From Auriscalpium vulgare (taxonomy: Eukaryota; Basidiomycota; Agaricomycetes; Russulales; Auriscalpiaceae): a stretch of DNA of 64,000 bases. Below are positions 35,669-49,200 of the stretch, piece after piece. Within the stretch, counting starts at the first letter, position 1. The number at the start of each line of letters is the position of its first letter. The position numbers and the translations under genes are program-made. The notes beneath the pieces are model-generated. The model ran no database searches and was not told the origin of the DNA. It saw only the letters and a list, made by a program, of their open reading frames with translations. The stretch is taken from the NCBI GenBank assembly GCA_019915015.1, contig JAHBBC010000001.1:2046001-2110000 (forward strand), in the 5' to 3' direction.

Positions 35669-36062
35669 GGTACTTTGCCGCCAGCCGCGCTGCAGAAGAT
35701 CGCGGTCACGTGATCTCAGCTATCAGCATTCATGTGTTCTTCAATTTTTATGCATCGATCCAAAAAAAGAGGGGAAGAGATCAATGCGCATCTACGCGTA
35801 GATTTTTTCACGGCAGAGATATCTGAGATAGAACAACAACGGTAGTATAGCCCAGTCCAGATTAGTGCAGTGAAGTATGCCGCCGCCTTCCGCGCTCAGA
35901 CTCTCCCTAGTCACGCATCCGGGTCGCTCGCCGTGATAACCCGCATTGAAGAGAACTTGGTACCATGCACTGGGAACTTCAAGGGAAGGAAGTAACGAGC
36001 CCCTAAATTTCACTAGTTGGATGTTTTATCATTTATGTAACTTGCGTCAGACTTACCTCCAC
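35669..36062. other. intergenic
   Basis: No gene recognised. It lies between the start of MSY1 and the stop of F-box-like protein B. Confidence 0.5.
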
Positions 36063-37738
36063 TCACTCCATGTAGGTGATGGGCAGGTTGAGCCAATTAA
36101 GCCAGTAGTAATCTTGTACTTTCGCGCCGTTCGGGAACAACGCCCCAAAGTACGCCGCCACGTCCTCCGCTCTGCCAGGTGGCTGCCTCCGGAAGTTCAT
36201 CAGCACAACCGGACGCTCCATCGCCGATCCGACGAGGTCCATTTCGCTCGCGCTGCCAGGAGGCTCTGCCGTCGGACGGATCGGAATGCCGATCTCCCAA
36301 AGAAACGGGCACAGCGCCGCCAGGGTCTTCAACGCTGCGTACGTGATCCTTGACTGGTCCCGGAACGTGCCCCAAAGGGCCAATCTCTCCAGAAATAAGA
36401 AGACTCGCGCAAGGCTCGTGACAAGGGCATCGTCGAATGTCGCGCAGTGGACGAGCGCTGCGATGCGCAGCGTCCGCAGGTTGTGAAAAATATGCAGCGG
36501 CCGGATCACTTCCGCCATACCGATGGGTCCTGTTGGTTGAAGTAGTGATTCTTCAGGACCCAACATGAACGGGTTGTATGCCGCGCACTCCAACGTGCAT
36601 ACGGCGTCGGTGCGCGCAGCGCTTGCGAGCGCATTGAGCACGAGACGCACATCTCGCCCGTGGCCATCATATATGCCATGAACTTTGAAGTGTGTGAGGG
36701 GACGAGGCTCTCGCATTGTGAGAAGGAGTTCTGCGAGCTCCTCCGCGGGCACAGGGTGGTCTGTGCAGGCCAACGCGAAGGATCGGAGCGCCGGGAAGAA
36801 GATGTCCATCGAGTCTTGCTCGGTGATTGATTCGTTGGTGATGTAACGGGCCAAGGGTTGGCAGTGTGGAATGCCGTCCTCACCGACCGAAGCATGGAAG
36901 CGTTCGAGCCCGGAAAGCTCGTATTGGCGGCAACGCGCAGATGAACTGCAACATGCCTTCATAATACTCGCCATCGTCATGAAATGGGCTCTTATCGTAG
37001 TTCTTGAATGTGACGTCCTCGAGCTGTGGGCTTAAAAAGGCATAAAAATTTCAGCTGGCCGAACGAGCTCGCGACCCAGGCGTGCGGAGCAAGCCCGAAG
37101 ACGTTGGTTTGTAGCGAGGAGATGATGAACGTCAGCGACTGCAGCTTGGGGCCAAGGAAGGGCACCATGTTGCCAAACTCGTCCGGCCTGCGTATCGTTC
37201 CGGCAAGGCGTGTGATGTTGGGGAGGAGATGGTTGGAGGGGCGGTCGCTGTTGAGAGCCTGGCATATCTTTGTGGCGCGGTAGAACGCCCATTCGAAGGA
37301 TTTTACGCGTGGTGCGTAGAATTGGAATCGGATCCAGGCGGGGGCACGAAGTAGACGGCGTACATCCTTTGAGAGCATCAGCGCGAAGCCCGGTGTCGCC
37401 GATAGAGGGCGTACCAAGCAGTCCCGGAAAAGAGTAGTGCGCTCATTCATCGTCAAATTGATATCATCGTCTGAGGAGTAGTTAGGATGACTCCATGCGT
37501 CCAATACATCCTCGGGAAAGCAATCCACGAGGGGGTACAGGTCGTCCAAGTCGCGCCAAAGAGCGTCGAGGGCGGGTTTCAGGAAGAGCTTGCTGGCACA
37601 CGCGAGATTTGCAAGGGTGCCTTTGTGTCTGGAATCGGCTGCAAGGTATTCGACAACCTCGTGGAGGATTTCAGAAATTTGGAAACAACGGTGCATGGGA
37701 TCCGTCGCGTCGGGCGGAAGGCCACGATGGGGTGACAA
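36063..37738 (-). CDS. F-box-like/LRR protein B, paralogue of A, with an internal frame break
   Basis: Paralogue of the gene at 11415-13066 on the same strand. Shared phrases include MHRCFQISEILHEVVEYLA (here preceded by 14 extra residues from ATG 37738), FLKPALDALWRDLDDLYPLV, MVPFLGPKLQSLTFII, QFICALPPIR, TMREPRPLTHFKVHG, HCATFDDALV and LERLALWGTF. The first frame passes GQLKFLCLF and stops near 36989. The homologous continuation (FLSPQLEDVTFKNYD then GEYYEGMLQFICALPPIRAF) lies one base out of phase, and the switch falls at a run of five T (plus-strand A, 37044-37048). It then runs to a stop at 36063 (LNLPITYME). A or B could be working, decayed or misassembled. Confidence 0.7.
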
Positions 37739-38174
37739 GCTGGTGCTATTTGGCGCGTACAGTCACAAGCGTAGGGCTGTTGGGTTTATCGAGGATGAGG
37801 CTCAGCTGAGCAATGGCCACTGTGAGGTGATGGTGGCAAGCGGAGAGACTGATATTTGATTGATATCTATATATAGGTTGTCAGGGTAAGTTTCCCACAA
37901 CAAAATGTTGGATTTTGCTGATAAAGGTTAAAAGAAACTCTATCAGCTAGGACCCTGCTCGCGGGTTGCATCCTATACTATCCTTTGCTAAGTCAAGTCT
38001 CTCAAGCAAACGGTCGTCAGACTTTCATCGTCTCCAGACAGACCAGTTCGGTTACCTTTCTAACCTTCGCTACGGTCAATCCATATATCATTAGACGTGC
38101 TTTAGTCGTCGCACGAATATACCGTCCATAAGTTATACCCGCCTCTACCCTCCAACTCTCAGGATCCCCCGGTC
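37739..38174. other. intergenic
   Basis: AT-richer than its surroundings and no gene recognised. Probably the promoter of F-box-like protein B and the 3' side of the TM9 gene. Confidence 0.5.
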
Positions 38175-40992
38175 CTAATCAATCCGTATAGAGCTGTACA
38201 ACCTTCGCACAGCCCAGTACGTCGCCAAAAAGCCGATCGTTCCTGCTCGCCATCAGCGCTCCGATCACATGAGTGATGGCAGACAGCGGGAGGCTCACCT
38301 GTTACTAGGAAGTTGAGGATCGAGAGGAGGAAGAGATACCCAAGGTACAGTATGACGCTCGAGAACGAGTCAAGCGACAGGCGGGAGGCCCAATAGAAGA
38401 GTCCGTATGCAAGCAGCCAGAACGACGAGCCACCGCCGGTCAAGAAGGCGCGCCAGTGCCACCTTCAAATCACAAGAGCGTCAATCGGGCTGTCTATTAG
38501 AGGAGATAATGCCAATAAAGGCGAAGGATGGACGCACCGGTATTCCTCGGCACAGAGGATGAAGTATGAGAACAGGATGGTGACAGTGGCAGTGGTCAAC
38601 GCGACAACGCCGGCCGTGAGCGCCAAGAAGCCGAACGCGTAGTACGCACGGGATGCGAAAAGGCTCGACAGCACGAAGTATAGCTCGACGAATGCAGCGC
38701 CTGCAGATGAGTGAGAAAGTGTGATCCAATACGAGAGGCGGGTTCTAACTCACCGAAAGGCAATATGCCGGCGAGGAGAGTAGCCGCCTGAGACATCGGG
38801 GTTCATCATCTGTGTATATCAGTAAGGTGGATGGAGACTTACCCAAGGCCGAAGGTACTTGGGAGGAGGAGGTATCTGGCGAGGTATAGGATTAACGCGA
38901 ACGGGGTGCGACACGCCCTACATTTTACATATAAGTGAGCATACATATAACAACGAGAGACATTGGGAGGGCTTACCCCATGCTTGCTACCAAAGTACGC
39001 GCCGACAGCGGACAGAGGAGCAGAAATTCCGAACCACAGCAGGACGATGAGCAACATTGTACCTGAGGGATTCCTTCGTATCGCACAACTTGACCGCGAA
39101 TTGTATTGCATGCTCACCGAACGGTACGGCGCCAGAGGAGTGCGCTGTAATAAGGAAGAGGTTCAGGAGGAACACGATGGCAAATATGAACCTATTTGAT
39201 ACGTTAGTATCGGCAGGAGGGTTGTGGAAACAGAGGAGACGTACGTTGGCAGGACCGTCGCGGTCAGGAAAGCATTTTTCCGACGATCAGTGCCGCCGAC
39301 GGATGCATACACCCGGCTGGAAACATAGCCTCCGACTCTGCGACACCTGTGAGCGAGACTACACCGACAAATCGGAGCTACACCTACCCGCCGAAGAACG
39401 TCCAGCACACCATCATCACGGTGGCGAGCGAGCCGCGGTTCGAAGGCGAAAGGAAGCCCAGAAGAGCGAAAACTAGAGAGCAGACGTCAGTGACAGTGTT
39501 GCGACGAGGCAGATAGATCATTTACTGAGTGTCACTCCGGCCATGGAGCACAATTGTGCTCCATTGCCCACGAGCACAGAGAGGATAAGAGGGTTGCTGG
39601 GCGTGCGGAAGACTTCGCCGTGAACGAGCTTCCAGCCCCAGTCCTCCTGAACGTCTTCCTGTATTGGTGTCAGTGCATCGCCCTGGGACCGTCGTCGCGA
39701 GAAGTACACACGCTGAGATCAATGGCGTTGTACCGGGAAATCTGGTAGGCAAGTAAGATTGTTGGTGATGATTCAAATCTTAAAATCAATAGATGCTTAC
39801 ATCTCTGGAAACACTGCGGTAGAGGATCATGGAAACCATTGCGCAAAGGAAGACCACGATCACAAGCGAGTTGATGAGACTGAACCAATGGATTCGAGGG
39901 TCGAAGATGTGGAGGTAGTTATCCCATCGTGTAGCCTTTCAGCACTAAGTCAGTGTTGTTACAGCATGCATCGAGAGGTGTCGCACCCATGGCGTAGATG
40001 ATTCCTGTAAACGAGAATCACGATTAGGGTAGACCCAAGTTACACAACGTAGATACGACGCACGTTCCACATAACTCGGTACGTGTAACGCACACGGTTG
40101 TCTCCATCCTCGCTAAGGATGAAAGGCTCGACCTTCGACTCGCAGTCCAGTGTCCCGTCCTGAGAACCTCCTCGGCTGGGGCGGCTCAGCGAAGGTCACA
40201 TGCGACGAACGCTCAAACATACCTTGACGGCCATACCAGCACGCCAACGACGCGGTGATTGCCCGCTTTGGGTGTGTGGTACCTCAGCACGATGTCGTAG
40301 TGGTTGTTCAAGAGCGGCCGTTCCTCGTGCGGGGGATCGTCATTGCCCAGATTGAAGCCCATATCAAAGAACATGTCTCCCGTCTTGGTGTCAATCTTCA
40401 TCTCCGCGGCCGGCAGCCCGTCGACGAGCCAGTTGAGCGCGTAGTCCTCACGTATGCGGTCATTGATGACCTTCGCGTCCTCCCCTGGGACAGTCGACGT
40501 GCAAAGATAATTGCAAGTGCCATTTTTTTCGAGCATTCGAATCTGCGAGAGTGTGAGGGCGGCTCGGGGGAGAAGACGCGTCGACGCACATCGTATGGCG
40601 AATTGAAGATGCGGTCACCAAAGAGGATGGAGCCTAATGACTCCGGCTGCTTCTGCGGCCCGCCTTCTGGCGGGCAGAAGTGGAATGCTGGGTCGTAGTA
40701 GTCATCTATAGAGGGTCGTCAGTCCAGCCCTAGAACAGAGCACGCGAGCACGTACAGTTTATTAACGATTTCTGCGCAAGTCAGCATGGGCACACTTTCA
40801 TATGAGACGGAAAGTACGCACCAGTTTCGCATTCTCAGTGCCCGCGAGCATAGGTGTCAACGCATTGACGAACAGATCCACCTCTTCGCCTGCTTTGTAG
40901 TCGTGCGGCGCCGCGCCGGGGAGGTAGAACGCGTGGGCATCGAGCACGGACAGGGCGAGCACACCGCCGGCCAGTAGGCCGCTGGCAAACAT
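38175..40992 (-). CDS. transmembrane 9 superfamily (EMP70/TM9SF) protein
   Basis: Nonaspanin of Golgi/endosomal membranes, implicated in membrane-protein sorting and adhesion. The start at 40992 gives a signal peptide ([21 protein letters not shown]) leading into the conserved [20 protein letters not shown]. The lumenal domain has [42 protein letters not shown] and YDIVLRYH. Multiple hydrophobic segments follow in exons from 40100 down to 38200, including [15 protein letters not shown] and [20 protein letters not shown]. The last exon gives [16 protein letters not shown] and the terminus SSIRID with the stop at 38175. About 12 introns. The C-terminal COPI-binding motif of the family is usually K-x-D/E; here it is R-I-D. 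Confidence 0.92.
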
Positions 40993-41466
40993 TGCTGGGA
41001 GGGAGACACTTGAACGCGTGTCTTGCGGTGTTCAGACGGCGGCGATGAGCGACCCCGTGAATGGTAGGAAAGGATGGTGCGCGGAACTGTAGACTCGCGG
41101 CCACTCCGAGCGTTTGCTGCGGTCACGACGACACGTGGCGAGTCGGAGCACCTTCGCCGTGCATTTTGCATACAACCATGTCACTGTAAGCTCGCGAAAA
41201 ACTGCCTTAGAACTGACAGCCTCTGACAGAATTTCACTTAGATATTGTCTATGATTCATTGAAAAATCATAAATGTGGGGGCCGACGTCGGATACGCGGC
41301 TAGGCCCCAAAGTACATAATGAAAATACATAACGTCGGACGCCCAACAAACTCTACTGTGTTGAAGCGGACCACGTACATCTCAAGATGCCCCCAGGAGA
41401 GCTCGAGACGAGGTGTATGAGGAGTTCAGATGCAAAGTACAAGATGCAAACTACAGGAGCGCAGGA
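40993..41466. other. intergenic
   Basis: No gene recognised; upstream of the TM9 gene and downstream of DBP10, both on the minus strand. Confidence 0.5.
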
Positions 41467-44400
41467 TTATCGCCTCCCCTTCCCCTTCCCCTTTCCCCGC
41501 GTCGGCCTCGCATTTTTCGCACGGCGCTTCTCCAGCAGCATCCTGTCGCGTCGAATCTGGTCCACCGACTTGAGCTCGCTCTTGACGCGCGCCATCGACT
41601 TGCCCCCGTACCTCCCCGCCCCGCCCTTCGCCCCAGGGCGCCCTCTGCCACTGCCCTTCCCACCCTCGTCGCCATCCGTCGGCCCCGCCGCCTCCGCGCG
41701 CTTTTTGTTCTGCCGAACCTTGCGCTCGTAGTCCGTTGAGAGCTTGTCCAGCGGCTTCGCGGCGACAGACTGATGGTGCTTGAACTTCCTCCCCCCAGCA
41801 CCCCCGCCCGGCCGCGCCCGCGTATCGCTTTCTGCCTCGCCGACCTTCGGGAGGCTGACGCGGCTCTTGGCCTTCCACTCGTCGAAGCGCCCGCTGCGGT
41901 ACGTCGCCGGTAGCTTCACCCCGCTTTCTGTGCGCACCATCTTGACATTGTCCGCGCCTGCGCCGTCGCCCTGGATGAATTTCTTTTTCTTCCTGTCCCA
42001 TGTAACCTTAGTGAGCGCACGACGCTGATTCGCAATCGCCTCGTCGCCAGTGAGGTCAAATGTCGCATTGCGGGCTTGCTCAGCGAAACTGCTGCCATCG
42101 CGCAGCGAGTACCTGTGCACAGTTGTGAGAAAGGGGTAGCGACTAAACATGAGACACGGCCTACCCTTTTTCCGTGTCGGCGCCTTTTTGGTAGTGCGAC
42201 ATGTAGAATTCAGAGTCTCGGAATTTATCCTTGGACTTCTTGGCGGTGTCAAAGACAGCCTGTTTCAATGAGCGTGACTTAGTATCTGCAGTCAACCAAC
42301 CACCACGCTGGAAACGTACAGCAATGTCTTCTTCATCCGCCATCTCCATCCCTTCCGCGAGCCCAGGCGCATCATCCTCATCCTCGCTCTCCTCGTCCAC
42401 TACACCCGCCGCGGAGATTGCTGCAGCTGCTGATCGCTCCTTCGCCTTCACCAACGCCTTCCTCCTCTCCTTCATCAAGTCCGTGTTCCCGCTCTTTCCA
42501 CGAGTGCCCAGCTCGAGCGCCGTCTCCGCCGGGCGAAACGCGTTTACGACCTGCAAAAGCGCGCGGCGCTTCGCCTCGTCCTCACGCTCCTTCGCACCCC
42601 CCACTGCGTGCGCTCCTTTCAGGTAAAGCACAGGATGCACGGCGCCCCCCGCCCCGCCGCCGATAAGCCCCCACGCGTCAGGCTGCTTCATCATGTCCTT
42701 CGCGCGCTTGTAACTCGCCTGGCTCGCCTTGCCGCGACTGCGCTCGTACATGCCGTGGCCCTTGCGCATGACCTCCTTGAGGGCGGGCAGCGCGTGGTTC
42801 ACGTCGTCGAGGGACTTGACGTACTCGACTTCCTCGTCGATCCTCTCACGGAAGAACGTTCCGAGGACCAGCACGTCTGTGTAGGAGCTCTCGGCCTTGC
42901 GGTCCACGACGTCGTTTTTGATGGGCCGGGTGAGGAAGAGTTGGAGATCGAGCAGGTACGGAAGCTCCACTGGGCTCACGAAAGACCATGCCCAGCCCTG
43001 TCGGCCAGCACGTGCTGTGCGGCCAACGCGGTGCACAAATACACGGGCTCCTTGAGGGAAGTCGTAGTTCACGACGTTCTCCAGGACCGGAATATCGATA
43101 CCGCGCGCGGCAACATCGGTGACGACCAGAATGTTCGTGAGTCCGCGGCGGAACTGGTCCATTTGCTGTGTGCGCGCCGCTTGATCCAGAGACCCGTAGA
43201 TGTGTGAGACAGCATAGCCAGCAGTAGAGAGAAGGTTGACGAGGTACTCGACGTGATGCTTGGTCGCGACGAAGACGAGGGTCTGGTGCGGGGCAGAAAA
43301 TTGGTCGTGCGCACGCCGTTTGCCCTTCGCTTTGGCGGAGGTGCCTTCGTCTTTGTCTTCATCAGGCTTGTTCTGTCCGAGAGGGACGCCGATGACGTCG
43401 CGCAAGAGAACTAGCAGCGATGCGTCCTTCTCGGTCTGCTTGACGGAGAAGAAGGCCATGCGGAGATCCACACTGATCTTGCTCTCCGCGTCCAGGCGGA
43501 CGAGTTTTGGGTTCTGGAGGCCCGCTTTCGCGAAATCGACGAGAGATTTCGGGAGGGTCGCCGAGAAGAGGAGCGTCTGACGGGTGGCGGGGAGGCGATG
43601 AATGATTTCGGTAAGGGCGGTCTCGAAGCCCATTTCGAAGAGGCGGTCAGCCTCGTCGAATACGACGTATTGTACCGAACGCAAGTCGAGGTTCATCTCC
43701 ACGACGAGATGGAGTAGACGACCAGGGGTAGCGATGATGCTGACGGAAACAATGAATCAGGATAGCAAGTAACATCGCAAGGAACTTACATGTCGGGATT
43801 TGAGGAGATCATTTCGAACTGCTCGTCCAAGCCTTCGCCTCCCACAACAAGTCCCCATCGCAGACCTTGCCCTCGTCTACCGCCATCAACCTCTTCGCCT
43901 TCCTTGTCCCCGGCATGACCACCTTCCCCTTCACGCCATCCTCTCGCAATTTCCTTCCCAACTTTAAGTATTTGCAGGGCCAGCTCGCGAGTAGGGAGCA
44001 AAATAAGAGCACGTGCGCCAAAAGCCGTCGCATGGCGGCCGGCTAGGCGTTGAATGAGGGGGACAAGGAATGCCAAACTCTTACCAGAGCCTGTGCGAGC
44101 CATGCCAACGAGATCCCGAGGAGGTGTGGAGAGGAGAAGTGGAATGGTAAGGCGCTGGATTGGCGTCGGTGTGCGGAATCCTTGCAGAGTCAGCGAGCGA
44201 AGAATCCAAGGTAGTAGGCCTAAGCAACATATCAGCGAGGATTCAGTGAAACTTGGTTGGCACGCACCCATGCTTTGAAAGCTACCGCCGCCAACTTCTC
44301 CCTTGACGAGCTTGTTCTTCCCCTTCGTATTTTTCAAGAGTTCTGTCCCATCCCTCGTGTTCCTCTTAGCCGTGGACTCCCGGATCAAATCTTCTATCCC

Positions 44401-44607
44401 GTCGTCGTCGTCGACAACGTCGCCCGAGGCACGTCCTTTGCCCTTGCCTGCCGATATCCTTCGTCGCTTGTTTCCGGTGAGAGCAGAGGATATGTCGACC
44501 CCGTCCTCGGAGCCAGAAAAGCCGTCATCGGAGGGCAGAGAGCTGCCAGAGGCCGATGCAGCTGAGCCCTGCGGTTCGTCTTGTTGGTGCTGTCGCTTGG
44601 GCGCCAT
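41467..44607 (-). CDS. DBP10: DEAD-box RNA helicase DBP10 (DDX54)
   Basis: Nucleolar ATP-dependent RNA helicase for 60S ribosome assembly. The start is taken as MAPKRQHQQDEPQG at 44607 (44643 is an in-frame alternative). Acidic/Ser-rich N-terminus, then the Q motif GFRTPTPIQRLTIP, motif I ARTGSGKS, PTRELALQ, TPGRLLH, DEAD, SATLP, LVFVATKHH, TDVAARGIDIP and HRVGRTARAG. The DBP10 C-terminal domain follows (FYMSHYQKGADTEKG, YSLRDGSSFAEQA, LTKVTWDRKKKKFIQ) and a Lys/Arg/Gly-rich tail (RPTRGKGKGKGRR) with the stop at 41467. Only a handful of introns, fewer than its neighbours. All motor motifs are intact. Confidence 0.97.
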
Positions 44608-46220
44608 GAGTGCCAGTAGGCTGTCGAAGGAGACCGTCCTCAATTGGCCGCGACTCTGCGGAAATTTGTGTTACGTAAGTCGCGGACGGGCCGTTGCTCC
44701 CGCCCGGCCCCGGGATCCACGCCGACGCCAATGCCAAGTGGGCCACTTGGCCGACGGGTGAGGTATCCTGTAACGTGAAATGCATGGACACTGGCTTCCT
44801 CGTTGACAACGTACGCGCTTGAGGGCGCAGGCACAACATCCTCATCTCGGACTCACCGCGGTTGGTAGCGAAATTCCTGCACCGTCTTTCGATTATCTCC
44901 GACACTCAGAGCACTCTCACCCGCCGGTAAGCAACCGTCGCAACTGTCGCCACCGTATTGCCCTACAGGACTCTATTCTTGCCACTCCAATGTAATGGAG
45001 TCCAAGTCCGCACGTCCGAGGCACGTCCCTTGCCAGAGGCCTTGCCCTGTGCTGCCAGTGATATTTCTGCCACGGCGGATAGGACCGCTAGTTCTTCTTC
45101 AAGCAACAGCAACCTTTGAGTGAGCTCCTTGTGCAGTTTTCATGAGTCCCGATTTGCGTGCATTGGTCGTGTTCTCCATCCGGATTGAATCTTCTGAATC
45201 GATGCCAACGTGAAGTAATCACGTAGCATCTCCCAGAATAGGTTACATCCGTACCTCGGCACTTCAAAGCATACCCAAGGCACCCGACAATCACCTGAAT
45301 TTGGCTCATGAGGCGGCATGGCTTGCATCAGTTCTAGGTCGCCGTCATATTGATGACAAACCACAACTCCTGGTCTCTCTGAGGTGTACGAATTGCTGGG
45401 TGATTCTTGAATCTCACTGGCAACCTAGCGTCGACATGTGCGCTGCTCGAGAGAGTAGAATAAAATGAGACCTCGCCGGCAACAAAGCACGCCCGGCATG
45501 GGCGGTGATGTGCACGCGGCGCCCGCTCCGTTCAAGATTCATCATGCGCCTTCTCGAACGCTTTGCGTGCTTTCGCCGGCGTTCCGCTCCTGTTCCTATG
45601 TGTTTTAATGCATATCAGCCCTCGTTTCCTCGCTTGCGGCGTTGCTAACCTGGGCGAGCCGAGTCCTGCCGTTCGCCTCTATCAATCATGGGCGGCCAGT
45701 GGCACTATAAACCTCGGTCAGCGGCGTCGTTCTGACAGCAGTTATATGACGGAAGCCAAGTACATCAAGTGGGCAACGGACGAAAGGAGATGAGCCCAGG
45801 CTGCTGCGGCAGTGGTCATGCACGCGGCAGCCAGCGCCTTGCGTCGCCACGCCCTCTGGGGTCCTTGAAACAGATCGAACTTGAATTTGCTGTGTGCACT
45901 CGCCAATTGACCTGATGCAACTGATCGGAGCCAGTTTCAGTCGCCTACGCCGCGCGTCACAGGCGGGAAAGCGGGAAGGCGGGGGCATCGCAGGAACTTT
46001 TTCAAATCAGTCCCGGGTGCGTCTTCGGCTCGAAACCTATTTGTGCGGAATCCAACGTGTGGCGTTCCTGCTGTAACGAGTATACATTCTGCGGTGAGCG
46101 ACAAAATACGTGTAAGCTGTACAGTCTATGAGTGCGTGAGTGATGTTGGAAGCGATGCGAGGGTATAAGATATACGATGCATAGTGAAAAAGTTCTTGAT
46201 CTAGTATATTTACCTGCCAA
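44608..46220. other. intergenic, 1.6 kb, nothing recognised
   Basis: Several open frames of 60-126 codons occur on both strands, but none has family motifs, low-complexity bias typical of real local exons, or consistent splice joining. The gap separates the DBP10 start from the RDH54 stop. Confidence 0.5.
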
Positions 46221-49200
46221 TTACGCGTCAATGTCCTCGGCCTCGGCCTCAGCCATGGCATCGTCTTCCGGTGCTGAAGAACTCTTCTCGAACAAAAATG
46301 ATATCGTACCGCCAGGAACATCGTCAACGGTCATCGCAGATGAAACCTCCACGTTCAGAACGTTCGACAAGTCAACGGCATCCAGAAGAGACGAGATCCG
46401 TGTTTTGGATCCGCTGCCAGTGGTGGAGACACGCTGAGTGCCGTCAACGCTGCTGCCAGGATCCGGAGAATGAATCAAGGCACTGAGGATCGCGTCCTGG
46501 ATCCTGTCTTTCGCACCAAGCTTGAGACAGTTGATGTGCGTCCACTCCCCCAGAGCTGCGAGCTCGGCCTTCTTCTTCTTCCGATACTGCAAATGGTCAG
46601 ATTGAACATCAGAGCGTGACGAAGGCATGCGTACAGCTTTATCCGCCTGCTGAAGCTTCGTCGTCTTGACCTGAGACGCGGCGATGAATCCCGGCGCTGG
46701 CTCAGAATCCTCGGAGTCTTCATCGTGGTCAGGCTCTGGGAAGTCGAAGTCGTCCTCTACTCCGTCGTCATCGTCGCGGTCACAATGACACTCTAGCAGG
46801 TCATGGCTATGGCAGGCAGTGTGCTCGTGGACGGTGAAGATGTCGCGTAGCTAGTGTAGGTAATGCACCGTCAGATAAGTCACACAGCAAGGTAACACAC
46901 TCACGTCCTTATGGGTGAATGAATCAGACTTGGTGTCGGACTTGCCCTGTTGGAGTAAACATGTGAGATCAAATCGCTATAGGTATTCAAGAGGTTTTCA
47001 CGTTTCCCATAAGTGCTGTATGGATCTAGATTGAGCGATTATGCGTCGCTAGAGAAATTGGGAGCTTACTGCTGCTCAAGCCCAATTTTGTGACTTGCCG
47101 TTGGAAGATTTTCTCTGCAGGAGATGTCGTCAGCCAGCGAAGATATGTCATAATAGGAGACAACTCACCATCGATCGTGCCAGCGGTCAAAAAGCGGTAG
47201 ATAAACACCTCTCGCTTCTGACCATCACTGTTGGCGTCCAGGACGTTGGATTAGGCGCTCCAGATAGTCGGAGGGACGTACCGATGAATTCTCGCCATTG
47301 ATTGCAGGTCGTGACTAGTCCAAACTCGCTCAGATACCAGACCTACCACGCGCTCAGGACGCTACGTACCTCGGATTCCAGTCAGAGTCGATGAGGCACA
47401 ATCTCGACGCGCCTATGAGATTTAGCCCCACGCCGCCCGCTTTGGAGCTCAGCAGGAAGATGACTTGGCACGAGGACAAAGATGTCAATGGAGCTTCAGG
47501 GATGCAACAACAAGTGACCTACAAGAGCGCTCTTGCGAACCTTTGTTGAAGAGGTTGACGTATTCAGACCGTTTTGCCGCTGGAGTTTGCCTTAGGTGGC
47601 CAGGGGAGCTCGAGGTCAGCCTGTTCCCAATGGAGCTATGTAGCGGTGGGCGCTCTCGTACCCGTCTAGCCGCAGATGACTGTACTTCTTCTTGTTGCAA
47701 AAAGCTTCAATGATGTTCAGCGTTGACGTGTAGTGGGACACTATGATGCACTTCTCATCGGTATTCTGCGAACAATGCGTCGTAAGGGCTCTGCCAGTGT
47801 GGCAATTCTGGCGCGCACCTTCCTAATGGCTCTGAGCAGGTTCGCTAGGGCGGCAAGTTTACCTATTTGGTCTTGTGAGCCCAAGAGGTGGACCGAATGG
47901 AGCGTTCCGGTTACCGCTCAATGAAACATCTTCAACCTGGGCTCTATCGGGCAGCAACTTTACCGCTTCTTCGACCAGGGTTGTCTTAGCCACGTTGTCG
48001 CCGGTGTGCGAAACCTTTGCCCTCGCTTTGTCCGCAACCGCTTTCAAGAGGATCGGACTATTGCTGATCTTGGTCAACATGTTGATTAATGCTAGTGACT
48101 CGGCGGTAGAATGCTGGATGATGTTATCGAGCTTGTCCGGGTTGAGGATCTTTGAGAAGATAGCCTTCTGCAGCGGCGTCGGGGTAACAAAGACGACGTA
48201 TTCATCTGGGAAAGCGTAAGTAGAAGCTCATGCAGACATATACCGTACGAATCGTTCACATTTCGGCGGTAGGTAAATCCTCAGTATGCTGGCGTCTCTC
48301 CGGAGAACGAAGCTGCGGGAGATAGCCAGCAACTGTGTCTAGAGTTAGGCTGTGAATGGCCCATGATCTGAAGGCTTAGCAAATCACCTGAGCCGAGCGG
48401 CTCTCTCCCAGTTCGGCCTCCTTCTTGGTGCAATCAGGCGCCCTGCTGCGAACTATAGGTACTTCGTATACACGCCGAAAGGTATTGTAGTCATCTAACA
48501 ACTTGTGAAACCTTCGCCACCATTGATTCAAGATTGAGACATACCGAGAAGGCCGGGATTGCAGAAGTCGGCCTGAAAATTATCAATCAATTCAAAAAAT
48601 TTAAAATAGTGCTCCAGCGCCTCCTTACCATGGCGTGAAATTCGCTCAAATCGTTTTGTATGGGAGTTCCAGACAGAATGATCCTTCTGGGGGTCCTCAG
48701 GGCTTCGAACATCGTCGAAGTTTTATTGCTGGCGGACTTGAGCCTATGCCCTGATGAATACGGCGCTTAGCACGGCCAAGGCCCTGGTAGGCTTCGGCAC
48801 TGACCTTCGTCCGCGATAATGAGGCCGATGGGCGGACTAATACTTATGAGAGGATGTCAAAAGCGGTGACGCCAAACCGGTACTCACTTGCAATATGCCA
48901 GCTCCGCTCTGTAGACCCGTCTTGTCAGAGCATTTAGTAACGAAGGGGCCACGTCGACTTACATCACGCTCCTCAGCCGTTCGTACCCTATGACAAGGAC
49001 ATGGTGTATCTTTCTGCAGGCAGCGACGGCACGTTAAGAGCCGACGGTACATTAGGCGGCGCTTACTCACGAATTAATGAATTGCTTAATCTTCGCTTTG
49101 TCCTTGTCGCCGACGAAAACGCCGACGCGGTCACGACCAAGCCTATACACAAATCTGAGCAAGCTCGCCGTTTCCCTATGCACGTCGTACAGACCACTTG

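Noticed and set aside
39543..39564. 22-nt perfect palindrome (atggagcacaa/ttgtgctccat)
   Set aside because: Lies inside a TM9-family exon where it encodes ordinary residues (GAQLCSMAG), so probably coincidental.
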